From Pseudonocardia cypriaca (lineage in GTDB: Bacteria; Actinomycetota; Actinomycetes; Mycobacteriales; Pseudonocardiaceae): a DNA stretch of 64,000 nt. Numbering within the stretch: the stretch's first letter is position 1; the number at the start of each line of letters is the position of its first letter. Shown one piece after another: positions 26,257 through 34,741 of the stretch. The notes below the pieces were generated by a model. It worked only from the letters and a program-made list of their open reading frames with translations, was not told the origin of the DNA and did no database searches. The position numbers and the translations under genes are program-made. The stretch spans positions 2,108,001-2,172,000 of the forward strand of contig NZ_VFPH01000001.1 of assembly GCF_006717045.1 (NCBI RefSeq). The letters run 5' to 3'.

Positions 26257-27431
26257 CCGTGCCCGCCCCGTCGGCACTGGACGCGGTGGACGTCCCCGCG
26301 CTGCACCGGCTGCTCGCCGCGCGGCGCGCCGAGATGGTGGCCGACCTCGTCGAGTACGCCGAGCGCGAGACCCCGAGCGACGACCCGCTGCTCCTGACCA
26401 AGGGCCTCGCCCACCTGGAGGCGTGGCTGGCCGACCGCCTCGGCCCGCCGGTCGAGCGCACCCAGTACGAGGCCGTCGCCCACGGGGACGTCGTGGTGCT
26501 GGAGTACGAAGGGGTGGGCGACGGGCTCACGCTGCTCGCGCACTACGACACCGTGTGGAGCGCAGGCACGCTCGACTCCTGGCCGGTGCGGGTCGAGGGG
26601 GACCGCGTCACGGGGCCCGGCGTGTTCGACATGAAGGCGGGGCTCGTGCAGGCGGTCTGGGCGATCCGGGCCCTGCGGGCGGCCGGGACACCGCACCCGC
26701 CGCTGCGCCTCGTGCTCACCGGTGACGAGGAGATCGGCAGCCCGTTCTCCCGGCCGCTCATCGAGGCCGCCTGCGCCGACGCCGCGGCCGTGCTGGTGTT
26801 CGAGGCGAGCGCAGGCGGTGGCGCGGTGAAGACCGCGCGCAAGGGCGTCGGCCTGTTCGACGTGCACGTCCGCGGGGTCGAGTCGCACGCCGGGCTCGAC
26901 CCGACCGCGGGGGCGAGCGCGATCGACGAGATCGCCCGCGCCGTCCGCACCCTGCACGCGGCGACCGACCTCGCCGAGGGCACCACGGTCAACGTCGGCC
27001 TGCTGCGAGGAGGCACCCGGTCCAACGTGGTGGCGGGCTCCGCGGAGGCGTCGATCGACGTGCGCGTGCCGTCGCTCGCCGCGCAGGACCGGATCGACGC
27101 GCTGCTCGCCGGCCTGCACGCCCACGACCCGCGCGCCGCGATCACCGTGAGCGGCGGCTGGAACCGGCCGGTCATGGAGCGAACCGCGCCGATCGCGGCG
27201 ATGTACGCGCTCGCACGCGCGTCGGCGGCGCAGCTCGGCGTGGACCTGCCCGAGACGGCGGTGGGCGGGGCCAGTGACGGCAACTTCGCCGCCGCCATCG
27301 GCCTCCCGGTGCTCGACGGCCTCGGGGCCGTGGGCGGCGGGGCGCACGCGAGGCACGAGCACGTCAGCGTCGAGGGGATGGTGGAGCGGGCGGCCGTTGC
27401 GGCGGGGGTGATCGCGGCGTTCGCCGGGTGA
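26253..27431 (+). CDS. M20-family metallopeptidase (carboxypeptidase G2-like)
   Basis: A dizinc amidohydrolase of 392 residues. Metal motifs: LLAHYDTVW (about 93-101), GVFDMKAG (about 125-132), the catalytic GDEEIGS (about 153-159), VFEAS and a C-terminal HARHEHVS. The dimerisation lid lies at about 190-300. Family members cleave N-acyl or glutamyl amides. It is the last gene of the six-gene operon and its neighbour content suggests it releases an amino acid from an amide intermediate (inference). A stable hairpin follows. Confidence 0.88.
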   Translation: MTVPAPSALDAVDVPALHRLLAARRAEMVADLVEYAERETPSDDPLLLTKGLAHLEAWLADRLGPPVERTQYEAVAHGDVVVLEYEGVGDGLTLLAHYDTVWSAGTLDSWPVRVEGDRVTGPGVFDMKAGLVQAVWAIRALRAAGTPHPPLRLVLTGDEEIGSPFSRPLIEAACADAAAVLVFEASAGGGAVKTARKGVGLFDVHVRGVESHAGLDPTAGASAIDEIARAVRTLHAATDLAEGTTVNVGLLRGGTRSNVVAGSAEASIDVRVPSLAAQDRIDALLAGLHAHDPRAAITVSGGWNRPVMERTAPIAAMYALARASAAQLGVDLPETAVGGASDGNFAAAIGLPVLDGLGAVGGGAHARHEHVSVEGMVERAAVAAGVIAAFAG

Positions 27432-27452
27432 CGGCCGTCCACGGCGGTCACC
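27427..27452 (+). terminator. Likely terminator of the Lrp-led operon
   Basis: Hairpin with outer arms GGTGAC (27427-27432) and GTCACC (27447-27452), inner arms GCCGT and ACGGC, a two-base loop and one internal G-G mismatch. It begins at the M20 stop codon. There is no T-run. Confidence 0.55.
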
Positions 27453-27481
27453 GAGCCGGGAGCCCTCCCGATCTCCGTGGT

Positions 27482-27487
27482 GATAAT
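27482..27487 (+). promoter_or_regulatory. Putative -10 element of the metalloprotease gene
   Basis: GATAAT; transcription would start near 27494, leaving a short leader with the GAGGGGGG ribosome site (27499-27506). This supports the GTG at 27510 over the GTG at 27477. Confidence 0.4.
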
Positions 27488-27509
27488 CGCCCTCGACGAG
27501 GGGGGTTCC

Positions 27510-28403
27510 GTGGGGTTCGTGGAGAGATCGCAGGCGGAGCGTCGCGACCGGCGGAGGGACGCCCCACCGCCGCGACGCCCGGTCGTCGACGTCACCGCCG
27601 GGGTGGCGATCGCGATCGTGCTGGTGTTCGTGGCGCCCGCGGCGCTCCGGCTGGTCACACCGGGGGTCGTTCTGGTGCCCGGGTCCGCCGCTCCCGCCGC
27701 CGGCACCGTCGACCCCACACCGCAGCTCGGCCCGGAGTACCCGCCGCTGCCGGCCGACTCGCGCTACCCCAGCCGCGTCCTCCCGCCGGTCCGGACGGCG
27801 GCCACGGGTGACCACGCCTACATCGGGACGCGGCCGGACGGATCACCGATCGCCTTCGACCCGTGCCGGCCCGTGCACTTCGTCATCAACCAGGACGAGG
27901 TGCCGGACGCGGGCGGGCAGCTGGTGCGCGCGGCGATGGCGGAGATCAGCGCCGCCACCGGCCTCGCCTTCGTCGACGACGGGGCCACGTCGGAGCGGAT
28001 CTCGGAGGACCGGGAACCGGTCCAGCCGGTGCGGTACGGCGAGCGGTGGGCGCCGGTGCTCGTCGACTGGGTGGACGACGCGGAGATCACCGCACCCGGT
28101 GAGGAGCTCTTCGGGGTGACGTTCCCGCACGTGATCGCCCCGACGGGAACGGCGTCGGCGCGCTACGTCACCGGTTCGGTCGGGCTGAACCGCGCCTGGT
28201 TCGCACACGCCCTCGGCGACCCGGCCGAGGCGGCGGTGGCCCGGGGTGTCCTGCTGCACGAGCTGGGCCACCTGGTCGGCCTGGACCACGTCAAGGACCC
28301 GGCCCAGGTCATGCACGCCACGTCGGACACGGTGGGCCTCGCCGACGGCGACCGCGCGGGCCTGGCTGCGGTGGGGGCGGGGGCCTGCCACGCCGACACG
28401 TGA
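27510..28403 (+). CDS. Membrane-anchored or exported matrixin-like zinc metalloprotease
   Basis: A 297-residue protein: short basic N-terminus, one hydrophobic segment (about residues 25-48, ending VAPAALRLV), a proline/alanine-rich linker and a peptidase domain with the metzincin motif HELGHLVGLDH (nt 28258-28290). The third ligand H and the later Met (VMHATS) follow metzincin order. It probably acts outside the membrane. The GTG at 27510 is preferred because a purine-rich ribosome site (GAGGGGGG) lies just before it. The substrate is unknown; it stands alone between two operons. Confidence 0.82.
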   Translation: MGFVERSQAERRDRRRDAPPPRRPVVDVTAGVAIAIVLVFVAPAALRLVTPGVVLVPGSAAPAAGTVDPTPQLGPEYPPLPADSRYPSRVLPPVRTAATGDHAYIGTRPDGSPIAFDPCRPVHFVINQDEVPDAGGQLVRAAMAEISAATGLAFVDDGATSERISEDREPVQPVRYGERWAPVLVDWVDDAEITAPGEELFGVTFPHVIAPTGTASARYVTGSVGLNRAWFAHALGDPAEAAVARGVLLHELGHLVGLDHVKDPAQVMHATSDTVGLADGDRAGLAAVGAGACHADT

Positions 28404-28486
28404 CGCTCCGCACTCTTGATCGGTGGCGCGGGACGGATCTCCTGCAAACAGCGCTGCGGCGCCCAGGCGCGGGTTCCGCGGCGGAT

Positions 28487-28492
28487 TAGGCT
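28487..28492 (+). promoter_or_regulatory. Putative -10 element of the histidine operon
   Basis: TAGGCT, seven bases, then the hisD ATG at 28500; leaderless layout. The short distance leaves no room for a leader peptide or attenuator. Confidence 0.5.
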
Positions 28493-28499
28493 GGGCCAC

Positions 28500-29819
28500 A
28501 TGCTTCGCCGACTCGACCTGCGTGGTGCCCCACTGCCCCGGACCGCTGCCCTGCGCGCGCTGCTGCCGCGGGCGGAGCAGGACGTGGACGCGGCGCTGCA
28601 CCAGGTGCGGCCGATCGTCGACGCGGTGCGCGAGCGCGGTGTCGAGGCGGCGCTCGAGTTCGCCGAGCGGTTCGAGCGGGTGCGCCCGAGCGGTGTGCGC
28701 GTACCGACGCAGACGTGCCACGGCGCGCTGGCCGCGCTCGACCCGGCCGTGCGCGCCGCGCTGGAGACCTCGATCGAGCGCGCCCGGCGCGTGCACGCCG
28801 ACCAGCGGCGCACCGACATCGTCACCCGGGTCGCGCCGGGCGGCACCGTCACCGAACGGTTCCTGCCGGTGCAGCGGGTTGGCCTCTACGCCCCGGGCGG
28901 GCTCGCCGTCTACCCGTCCAGCGTGGTCATGAACGTGGTACCCGCCCAGGCCGCGGGGGTCGGGTCGATCGTGCTGGCCTCGCCGCCGCAGGCCGAGCAC
29001 GGTGGCCTGCCGCACCCCACGGTGCTGGGGGCGGCCGCACTGCTGGGTGTCGAGGAGGTGTGGGCGGTCGGCGGCGCGCAGGCCGTCGCGCTGCTGGCCT
29101 ACGGCGGCACCGACACCGACGGCGCCGAGCTCGACCCGGTCGACATGGTCACCGGGCCGGGCAACATCTACGTCACGGCCGCCAAGCGCCTGCTGCGCGG
29201 GTTGATCGGGATCGACGCCGAGGCCGGCACCACCGAGATCGCGGTGCTCGCCGACGACACCGCCGACCCGGTGCACGTCGCGGCCGACCTGATCAGCCAG
29301 GCCGAGCACGACCCGGCGGCCGCGTCGGTGCTGGTCACCTCGTCGCAGGAGCTCGTCGAGGCGGTCGACCGCGAGCTGGAGCAGCGGGTGGCGGCCACCA
29401 AGCACGGCGAGCGGATCCGCACCGCGCTCACCGGCCCGCAGTCGGGCGTGGTGCTCGTCGAGGACCTCGACGCCGGGCTCACCGTCGTGGACGCATACGC
29501 CGCCGAGCACCTGGAGATCCAGACCCGCGACGCCCGCGACGTCGCGCTGCGGGTCCGGAACGCGGGCGCGATCTTCGTCGGGCCGTACGCCCCGGTGTCG
29601 CTCGGCGACTACTGCGCGGGCTCCAACCACGTGCTCCCCACCGGCGGGTGCGCCCGGCACTCGGCGGGCCTGTCGGTGCAGACGTTCCTGAAGGGCGTGC
29701 ACGTGGTCGAGTACACCGAGGACGCCCTGCGGGCCGTTGCCGACGACGTCGTCACGCTCGCGGGGGCCGAGGACCTGCCCGCGCACGGGGAAGCGGTCAC
29801 CGCGAGGTTCGCCCGATGA
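28500..29819 (+). CDS. hisD: Histidinol dehydrogenase
   Basis: Zinc enzyme for the last two oxidations of histidine synthesis. It has 439 residues with the signature region VGLYAPGG, MVTGPGNIYVTAAKR, SQAEHDP, the catalytic E-H pair in YAAEHLEI and GDYCAGSNHVLPTGG. The ATG at 28500 is favoured over in-frame upstream codons by length and by the TAGGCT element. First gene of the his operon; its stop overlaps hisC by four bases. Confidence 0.97.
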   Translation: MLRRLDLRGAPLPRTAALRALLPRAEQDVDAALHQVRPIVDAVRERGVEAALEFAERFERVRPSGVRVPTQTCHGALAALDPAVRAALETSIERARRVHADQRRTDIVTRVAPGGTVTERFLPVQRVGLYAPGGLAVYPSSVVMNVVPAQAAGVGSIVLASPPQAEHGGLPHPTVLGAAALLGVEEVWAVGGAQAVALLAYGGTDTDGAELDPVDMVTGPGNIYVTAAKRLLRGLIGIDAEAGTTEIAVLADDTADPVHVAADLISQAEHDPAAASVLVTSSQELVEAVDRELEQRVAATKHGERIRTALTGPQSGVVLVEDLDAGLTVVDAYAAEHLEIQTRDARDVALRVRNAGAIFVGPYAPVSLGDYCAGSNHVLPTGGCARHSAGLSVQTFLKGVHVVEYTEDALRAVADDVVTLAGAEDLPAHGEAVTARFAR

Positions 29820-30946
29820 CAGCCGTCCACGACATCCTCGGGGCCGACGTCACCCTCGACGACCTGCCGCTGCGCGAGGACCTGCGCGGCCGCAGCCCAT
29901 ACGGCGCCCCCCAGCTGGACGTGCCGGTGCGGCTCAACACCAACGAGAACCCGTACCCGCCGCCGCCGGAGCTGGTCGCCGACGTCACGAAGGCCGTGCA
30001 CGCGGCGGCGGTGGACCTGCACCGCTACCCGGACCGGAACGCGGTGGGGCTGCGCACCGACCTCGCCGAGTACCTCGCCGCATCCACGGGCGTTCCCCTG
30101 AGCTGCGCGAACGTCTGGGCCGCCAACGGGTCCAACGAGGTGCTGCAGCAGATCATGCAGGCGTTCGGCGGGCCGGGGCGGGTGGCCGTCGGGTTCGAGC
30201 CGTCGTACTCGATGCACCCGATCATCGCCTCCGGCACGCGCACCGAGTGGCTGGCCGCTCCGCGGCGTCCGGACTTCTCCCTCGACGTCCGCGAGGCCGC
30301 GTCGGTGCTGCGCGAGCGCGCCCCCGACCTCGCGTTCCTGACGAGCCCCAACAACCCCACCGGGCAGAGCATCGACCCCGACGACCTGGCCGTGCTGGTC
30401 GACGCCGCGCCCGGGATGGTGGTGGTCGACGAGGCCTACGCCGAGTTCTCGGGCTGCCCCAGCGCGATCAGCCTGCTCGGCAGCCACGGGCACAAGCTCG
30501 TCGTGTGCCGCACGATGAGCAAGGCGTTCGCGTTCGCGGGCGGCCGCCTCGGCTACCTCGCCGCGGCGCCCGCCGTGGTCGACGCCCTCCAGCTGGTGCG
30601 GCTGCCCTACCACCTGTCCGCGCTCACCCAGGCCGCCGCACGCGCGTCGCTGCGCCACGCCGATGCCACCCTCGGTTCGGTGGCGCTGCTGCGGGCCGAA
30701 CGCGAGCGCGTGGTCCCCGCGCTCGCCGCCGCCGGCTACGACGTGGTGCCCAGCGACGCCAACTTCGTGCTGTTCGGGCGGTTCGCCGAGGCCTCGCGCG
30801 CGTGGCGGGCCTTCCTCGACCGGGGGGTGCTGATCCGCGACGTCGGTATCCCGGAGCACCTGCGGGTCACGATCGGTACCCCGGAGGAGAACGACGAGTT
30901 CCTGCAGGTCGCTGCGGATGTCGTGAGTCAGGAGATCAAGCGATGA
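29816..30946 (+). CDS. hisC: Histidinol-phosphate aminotransferase
   Basis: PLP aminotransferase of fold type I, 376 residues. LNTNENPYPPP (about 39-49), the substrate/cofactor stretch SPNNPTGQ, VVDEAYAEF, the Schiff-base lysine in TMSKAFAFAGGRLGY and the C-terminal RVTIGTPEEN. ATG at 29816 overlaps the hisD stop; the stop overlaps hisB by four bases. Makes histidinol phosphate from imidazole acetol phosphate and glutamate. Confidence 0.96.
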   Translation: MTAVHDILGADVTLDDLPLREDLRGRSPYGAPQLDVPVRLNTNENPYPPPPELVADVTKAVHAAAVDLHRYPDRNAVGLRTDLAEYLAASTGVPLSCANVWAANGSNEVLQQIMQAFGGPGRVAVGFEPSYSMHPIIASGTRTEWLAAPRRPDFSLDVREAASVLRERAPDLAFLTSPNNPTGQSIDPDDLAVLVDAAPGMVVVDEAYAEFSGCPSAISLLGSHGHKLVVCRTMSKAFAFAGGRLGYLAAAPAVVDALQLVRLPYHLSALTQAAARASLRHADATLGSVALLRAERERVVPALAAAGYDVVPSDANFVLFGRFAEASRAWRAFLDRGVLIRDVGIPEHLRVTIGTPEENDEFLQVAADVVSQEIKR

Positions 30947-31542
30947 CCCGGATCGGCCGCGTGGAGCGGATCACCAAGGAGTCGAAGGTGCTCGTCGAGA
31001 TCGACCTCGACGGCAGCGGCACCACCGAGATCGCGACGGGGGTGCCGTTCTACGACCACATGCTCGACTCGTTCGGCAAGCACGGCGCCTTCGACCTCAC
31101 GGTCCGCGCCTCCGGGGACGTCCACATCGACGTCCACCACACCGTCGAGGACGTCGCGATCGTGCTCGGGCAGGCGATCCGGCAGGCGCTGGGCGACAAG
31201 AAGGGCATCCGCCGCTTCGGCGACGCCTGGATCCCGATGGACGAGGCGCTCGCCCAGGCCGTCGTCGACGTCTCGGGCCGCCCCTACACGGTGCACACCG
31301 GCGAGCCGGACGTCATGCAGGGCTTCGTCGTCGGCGGGCACTACCCGACCGTGCTCAACCGGCACGTGTTCGAGTCGCTCGCCTTCCACGGCCACCTCGC
31401 CCTGCACGTCCGCGTGCTGGACGGGCGCGACCCGCACCACGTCACCGAGGCGGAGTACAAGGCGATCGCCCGGGCGCTGCGCGCCGCCGTCGAGCCGGAC
31501 GCCCGGATCACGGGGATCGCATCGACCAAGGGCACGCTCTGA
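30943..31542 (+). CDS. hisB: Imidazoleglycerol-phosphate dehydratase
   Basis: Mn2+ enzyme of 199 residues with family motifs FYDHMLDSFGKHG, DVHHTVEDVAI and the second set SLAFHGH plus the C-terminal GIASTKGTL. It is the monofunctional dehydratase without a phosphatase domain, so the phosphatase step needs a separate enzyme; a PHP-domain protein is encoded directly next. ATG overlaps the hisC stop. Confidence 0.97.
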   Translation: MTRIGRVERITKESKVLVEIDLDGSGTTEIATGVPFYDHMLDSFGKHGAFDLTVRASGDVHIDVHHTVEDVAIVLGQAIRQALGDKKGIRRFGDAWIPMDEALAQAVVDVSGRPYTVHTGEPDVMQGFVVGGHYPTVLNRHVFESLAFHGHLALHVRVLDGRDPHHVTEAEYKAIARALRAAVEPDARITGIASTKGTL

Positions 31543-32375
31543 CGCTGCCGGGCGACAACCACGTCCACACCGAGTGGTCGTGGGACGCCGCCGAGGGTGA
31601 CATGGCGGCCACCTGCGTGCGGGCCGCTCGGCTGCGGCTGCCGTCGGTGGCGTTCACCGAGCACGCGGACCTGACGCCGTGGGTGGTGCGGCCGGGTGAC
31701 GCGCTGCCGGACGTGCTGAACCGCTGGTTGCGGGCGGACGGCAAGGTGGCTCCGCCCGCACTGGACGTGGAGGGCTACCTCGCCTGCGTGCAGCGCTGCC
31801 GGGAGCGGTTCCCGGGGCTGCGGGTGCTGTCGGGCGTTGAGCTGTCGGAGCCGCACTGGCACCCGGAGGGGACGGCCGCGCTGCTCGCGGGCGGGCGGTT
31901 CGACCGCGTGCTGGGGTCGGTCCACTCGGTCGGCGGACCGGGCACACCGCGCCTGGTCGACCACGCCATGGGCGACGGGGCCGCCGGCGACGTCCTGCGC
32001 GACTACCTGGCGGAGGCGCGGCGGATGGTCGCCTCGGACGCCCCGTTCGAGGTGCTCGCCCACATCGACTACCCGGTGCGGCACTGGCCGTCGGGCGGTC
32101 GGCCCTTCCGGCCCGCCGAGTTCGAGGACGAGTTCCGCGAGGTGCTCACCGTGCTCGCCGGGAGCGACCGGGCCCTGGAGATCAACACGAGGGTTCCGCT
32201 CGCTCCCGAGCTGGTGCGGTGGTGGGGCGATGCCGGCGGCGATGCGGTCTCCTTCGGCAGCGACGCGCACCGGCCGCGGGACCTGGCGAACCGGTTCGCG
32301 GACGCGGCGCAGGTGGCGCTGGACTCCGGCTTCCGGCCGGGACGGGACCCGGGGGAGCTGTGGTCGCGTCCCTGA
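31539..32375 (+). CDS. PHP-domain phosphoesterase, probable histidinol-phosphatase
   Basis: A 278-residue PHP-fold protein with metal motifs DNHVHTEWSWD (residues 6-16), VLSGVELSEP, GSVHSV, LAHIDYP and FGSDAHRP. Position inside the his operon after a phosphatase-free hisB supports histidinol-phosphatase (HisK-type), though this is inference. No ATG or GTG lies upstream of the essential HxH motif in frame; the best start is a CTG at 31539 that overlaps the hisB stop as CTGA, giving MTLPGDNHVH. The next ATG at 31602 would delete the first metal motif. Confidence 0.8.
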   Translation: MTLPGDNHVHTEWSWDAAEGDMAATCVRAARLRLPSVAFTEHADLTPWVVRPGDALPDVLNRWLRADGKVAPPALDVEGYLACVQRCRERFPGLRVLSGVELSEPHWHPEGTAALLAGGRFDRVLGSVHSVGGPGTPRLVDHAMGDGAAGDVLRDYLAEARRMVASDAPFEVLAHIDYPVRHWPSGGRPFRPAEFEDEFREVLTVLAGSDRALEINTRVPLAPELVRWWGDAGGDAVSFGSDAHRPRDLANRFADAAQVALDSGFRPGRDPGELWSRP

Positions 32376-32393
32376 CCCGGGTGGGGCACGACG

Positions 32394-32399
32394 TACCCT
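32394..32399 (+). promoter_or_regulatory. Putative internal -10 element before hisH
   Basis: TACCCT, seven bases, then the GTG at 32407. It would allow leaderless transcription of hisH separately from the upstream his genes. Confidence 0.4.
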
Positions 32400-32406
32400 T
32401 GGGGGC

Positions 32407-33042
32407 GTGTCGAGGATCGTCGTGCTGGACTACGGATCGGGCAACCTGCGTTCCGCGGAACGCGCGCTGCAGCGCGTGGGCGCCGATGTCACGGTCACGG
32501 CGGACCCGCATGCCGCGCTGGAGGCCGACGGCCTCGTCGTGCCCGGGGTGGGCGCCTTCGCCGCCTGCATGACCGGCCTGGCCGCCGTCGACGGGCCGCG
32601 CATCATCGAGCGCCGCCTCGCAGGCGGGCGCCCGGTGCTGGGCATCTGCGTCGGCATGCAGGTGCTGTTCGACCTCGGCGTCGAGTGGGGCGAGCGCACG
32701 ACCGGGTGCGGGCAGTGGCCCGGCACCGTAGAGCGGCTCAAGGCCGACGTGCTGCCGCACATGGGCTGGAACACCGTGCGCGCGCCGGCCGGTTCCACCC
32801 TGTTCGCCGGCCTCGACGACGACACCCGCTTCTACTTCGTGCACTCCTTCGGGGTGCGGCAGTGGGAGCTGGAGGAGTCGCACGCCATCAAGCCGCCGCT
32901 GGTCACGTGGGCCCACCACGGCGAGGACTTCGTCGCCGCCGTCGAGAACGGCCCGCTCGCGGCCACCCAGTTCCACCCGGAGAAGTCCGGCGACGCCGGC
33001 GCCACCGTGCTGCGGAACTGGCTGCGGGACGTGGTGGGCTAG
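32407..33042 (+). CDS. hisH: Imidazole glycerol phosphate synthase, glutaminase subunit
   Basis: Class I glutamine amidotransferase of 211 residues that feeds ammonia to HisF. Nucleophile cysteine in GICVGMQ, the catalytic H-x-E in TQFHPEKS, N-terminal VLDYGSGNLRS and HMGWNTV. GTG start at 32407. Its partner hisF lies downstream after priA. Confidence 0.96.
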   Translation: MSRIVVLDYGSGNLRSAERALQRVGADVTVTADPHAALEADGLVVPGVGAFAACMTGLAAVDGPRIIERRLAGGRPVLGICVGMQVLFDLGVEWGERTTGCGQWPGTVERLKADVLPHMGWNTVRAPAGSTLFAGLDDDTRFYFVHSFGVRQWELEESHAIKPPLVTWAHHGEDFVAAVENGPLAATQFHPEKSGDAGATVLRNWLRDVVG

Positions 33043-33188
33043 CCGCCCGGCGCGCGTCGCGTGCCGATCGGCGGGCCTGTGCGCCGGACCCGGATGCGCC
33101 GCTGCGGCACGTGCTGCGGTGGGCTCACCTGTTCGGCCGTTGCGCGCAGGCCCCCGGAGCAGCGGCGGAACCGCCCGTGCACGCTCGG

Positions 33189-33194
33189 TAGGCT
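33189..33194 (+). promoter_or_regulatory. Putative internal -10 element before priA
   Basis: TAGGCT, six bases, then the GTG at 33201. The 158-base gap between hisH and priA is the largest in the his cluster and holds no recognisable gene; an independent promoter would fit PriA's second role in tryptophan synthesis. Confidence 0.45.
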
Positions 33195-33200
33195 CGTCAC

Positions 33201-33968
33201 GTGAGTTTCACGCTCCTTCCCGCCGTCGACGTCGCCGACGGTCAAGCCGTGCGGCTGGTCCAGGGCGAGGCCGGCACCGAGACCGGCTACGGCGCCCCCC
33301 GTGAGGCGGCGCTGCAGTGGCAGCGCGACGGTGCCGAGTGGATCCATCTCGTCGACCTCGACGCCGCCTTCGGTCGCGGCTCCAACGCGGAGCTGCTGGC
33401 CGACGTCGTCGGCGAGCTGGACGTGGCGGTGGAGCTGTCCGGTGGCATCCGCGACGACGCCTCGCTGGAGCGCGCCCTGTCCACCGGCTGCGCCCGCGTG
33501 AACCTGGGCACGGCCGCGCTGGAGGACCCGGAGTGGTGTGCCCGGGCGATCGCGCGGCACGGCGAGCGGATCGCCGTCGGCCTGGACGTGCGCATCGTCG
33601 ACGGCGAGCACCGGCTCGCGGCCCGCGGCTGGACCCGCGACGGCGGCGACCTCTGGGAGGTCCTCGAGCGGCTCGACCGCGACGGCTGCGCCCGCTACGT
33701 CGTCACCGACGTCGGCAAGGACGGCACCCTGCGCGGCCCCAACCTGGACCTGCTGCAGTCCGTCGCCGGGGCGACGAAGGCCCCGGTGGTCGCCTCCGGC
33801 GGCATCGCGGAGGTGGCCGACCTGGTGGCGCTCGCCGAGCTGGCGGCGTCCGGGGTGGGCATCGAGGGGTCGATCGTCGGCAAGGCGCTCTACGCGGGCC
33901 GGTTCACCCTCCCCGAGGCCCTGGCCGCCGTGCGGGCCGTGCAGCCGGCTGGACGGGCGGCGGGTTGA
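33201..33968 (+). CDS. priA: Phosphoribosyl isomerase A (HisA/TrpF bifunctional)
   Basis: A (beta/alpha)8 isomerase of 255 residues for ProFAR in histidine and, in actinobacteria, also phosphoribosylanthranilate in tryptophan synthesis. Catalytic D11-like aspartate in LLPAVDVADG and the second in VVTDVGKDGTLRGPN; phosphate sites LSGGIRDD and VASGGI. The trp operon in this window has no trpF, consistent with the dual role. GTG start at 33201; the stop overlaps hisF by one base (TGATG). Confidence 0.94.
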   Translation: MSFTLLPAVDVADGQAVRLVQGEAGTETGYGAPREAALQWQRDGAEWIHLVDLDAAFGRGSNAELLADVVGELDVAVELSGGIRDDASLERALSTGCARVNLGTAALEDPEWCARAIARHGERIAVGLDVRIVDGEHRLAARGWTRDGGDLWEVLERLDRDGCARYVVTDVGKDGTLRGPNLDLLQSVAGATKAPVVASGGIAEVADLVALAELAASGVGIEGSIVGKALYAGRFTLPEALAAVRAVQPAGRAAG

Positions 33969-34741
33969 TGGGGGTCGCCGTTCGCGTCATCCCCTGCCTG
34001 GACGTCGACGCCGGGCGGGTGGTGAAGGGCGTCAACTTCACCGACCTGCGCGACGCGGGCGACCCGGTGGAGATGGCCCGCGTCTACGACGCCGAGGGTG
34101 CGGACGAGCTGACCTTCCTCGACGTCACGGCGTCGTCGGGGGAGCGCGCCACGATGCTGGACGTCGTGCGGCGCACCGCGGAGCAGGTGTTCATCCCGCT
34201 CACGGTCGGCGGCGGGATCCGCACCACCGACGACGTCGACACGCTGTTGCGAGCCGGTGCGGACAAGGTCGGCATCAACACCGCGGCCATCCTGCGCCCC
34301 GAGCTGCTGCACGAGGCGAGCCGCCGGTTCGGCGCGCAGTGCATCGTGCTGTCGGTCGACGCGCGGAAGGTCCCCGAGGGTGGCGCGCCGACGCCGTCGG
34401 GCTGGGAGGTCACCACCCACGGCGGGCGCCGCGGCACCGGGATCGACGCCGTCGAGTGGGCCGCGCGCGGCCAGGAGCTTGGCGTGGGTGAGATCCTGCT
34501 CAACTCGATGGACGCCGACGGCACCCGGGCCGGGTTCGACCTCGAGATGATCAAGGCGGTGCGGGCGGTCGTGGACGTCCCGGTGATCGCCAGCGGGGGC
34601 GCGGGCGCGGTTGAGCACTTCCCGCCCGCCATCAGCGCGGGCGCCGACGCGGTGCTCGCCGCCAGCGTCTTCCACTTCGGGCAGCTGCGGATCAAGGACG
34701 TCAAGGACGGCCTGCGTGCCGCGCACGTGGAGGTTCGATGA
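33968..34741 (+). CDS. hisF: Imidazole glycerol phosphate synthase, cyclase subunit
   Basis: A 257-residue barrel cyclase that uses ammonia from HisH. Catalytic aspartates in IPCLDVDAGRVVKGVNF and LLNSMDADGT; phosphate sites VGGGIRT and ASGGAGAVEHF. ATG at 33968 shares its first base with the priA stop. The stop overlaps hisI by four bases. Confidence 0.97.
   Translation: MGVAVRVIPCLDVDAGRVVKGVNFTDLRDAGDPVEMARVYDAEGADELTFLDVTASSGERATMLDVVRRTAEQVFIPLTVGGGIRTTDDVDTLLRAGADKVGINTAAILRPELLHEASRRFGAQCIVLSVDARKVPEGGAPTPSGWEVTTHGGRRGTGIDAVEWAARGQELGVGEILLNSMDADGTRAGFDLEMIKAVRAVVDVPVIASGGAGAVEHFPPAISAGADAVLAASVFHFGQLRIKDVKDGLRAAHVEVR

Noticed and set aside
33043..33200. Small RNA or riboswitch in the hisH-priA gap
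   Set aside because: The gap is GC-rich and can fold in many ways, but no recognisable conserved motif or clear terminator-like pair was seen.
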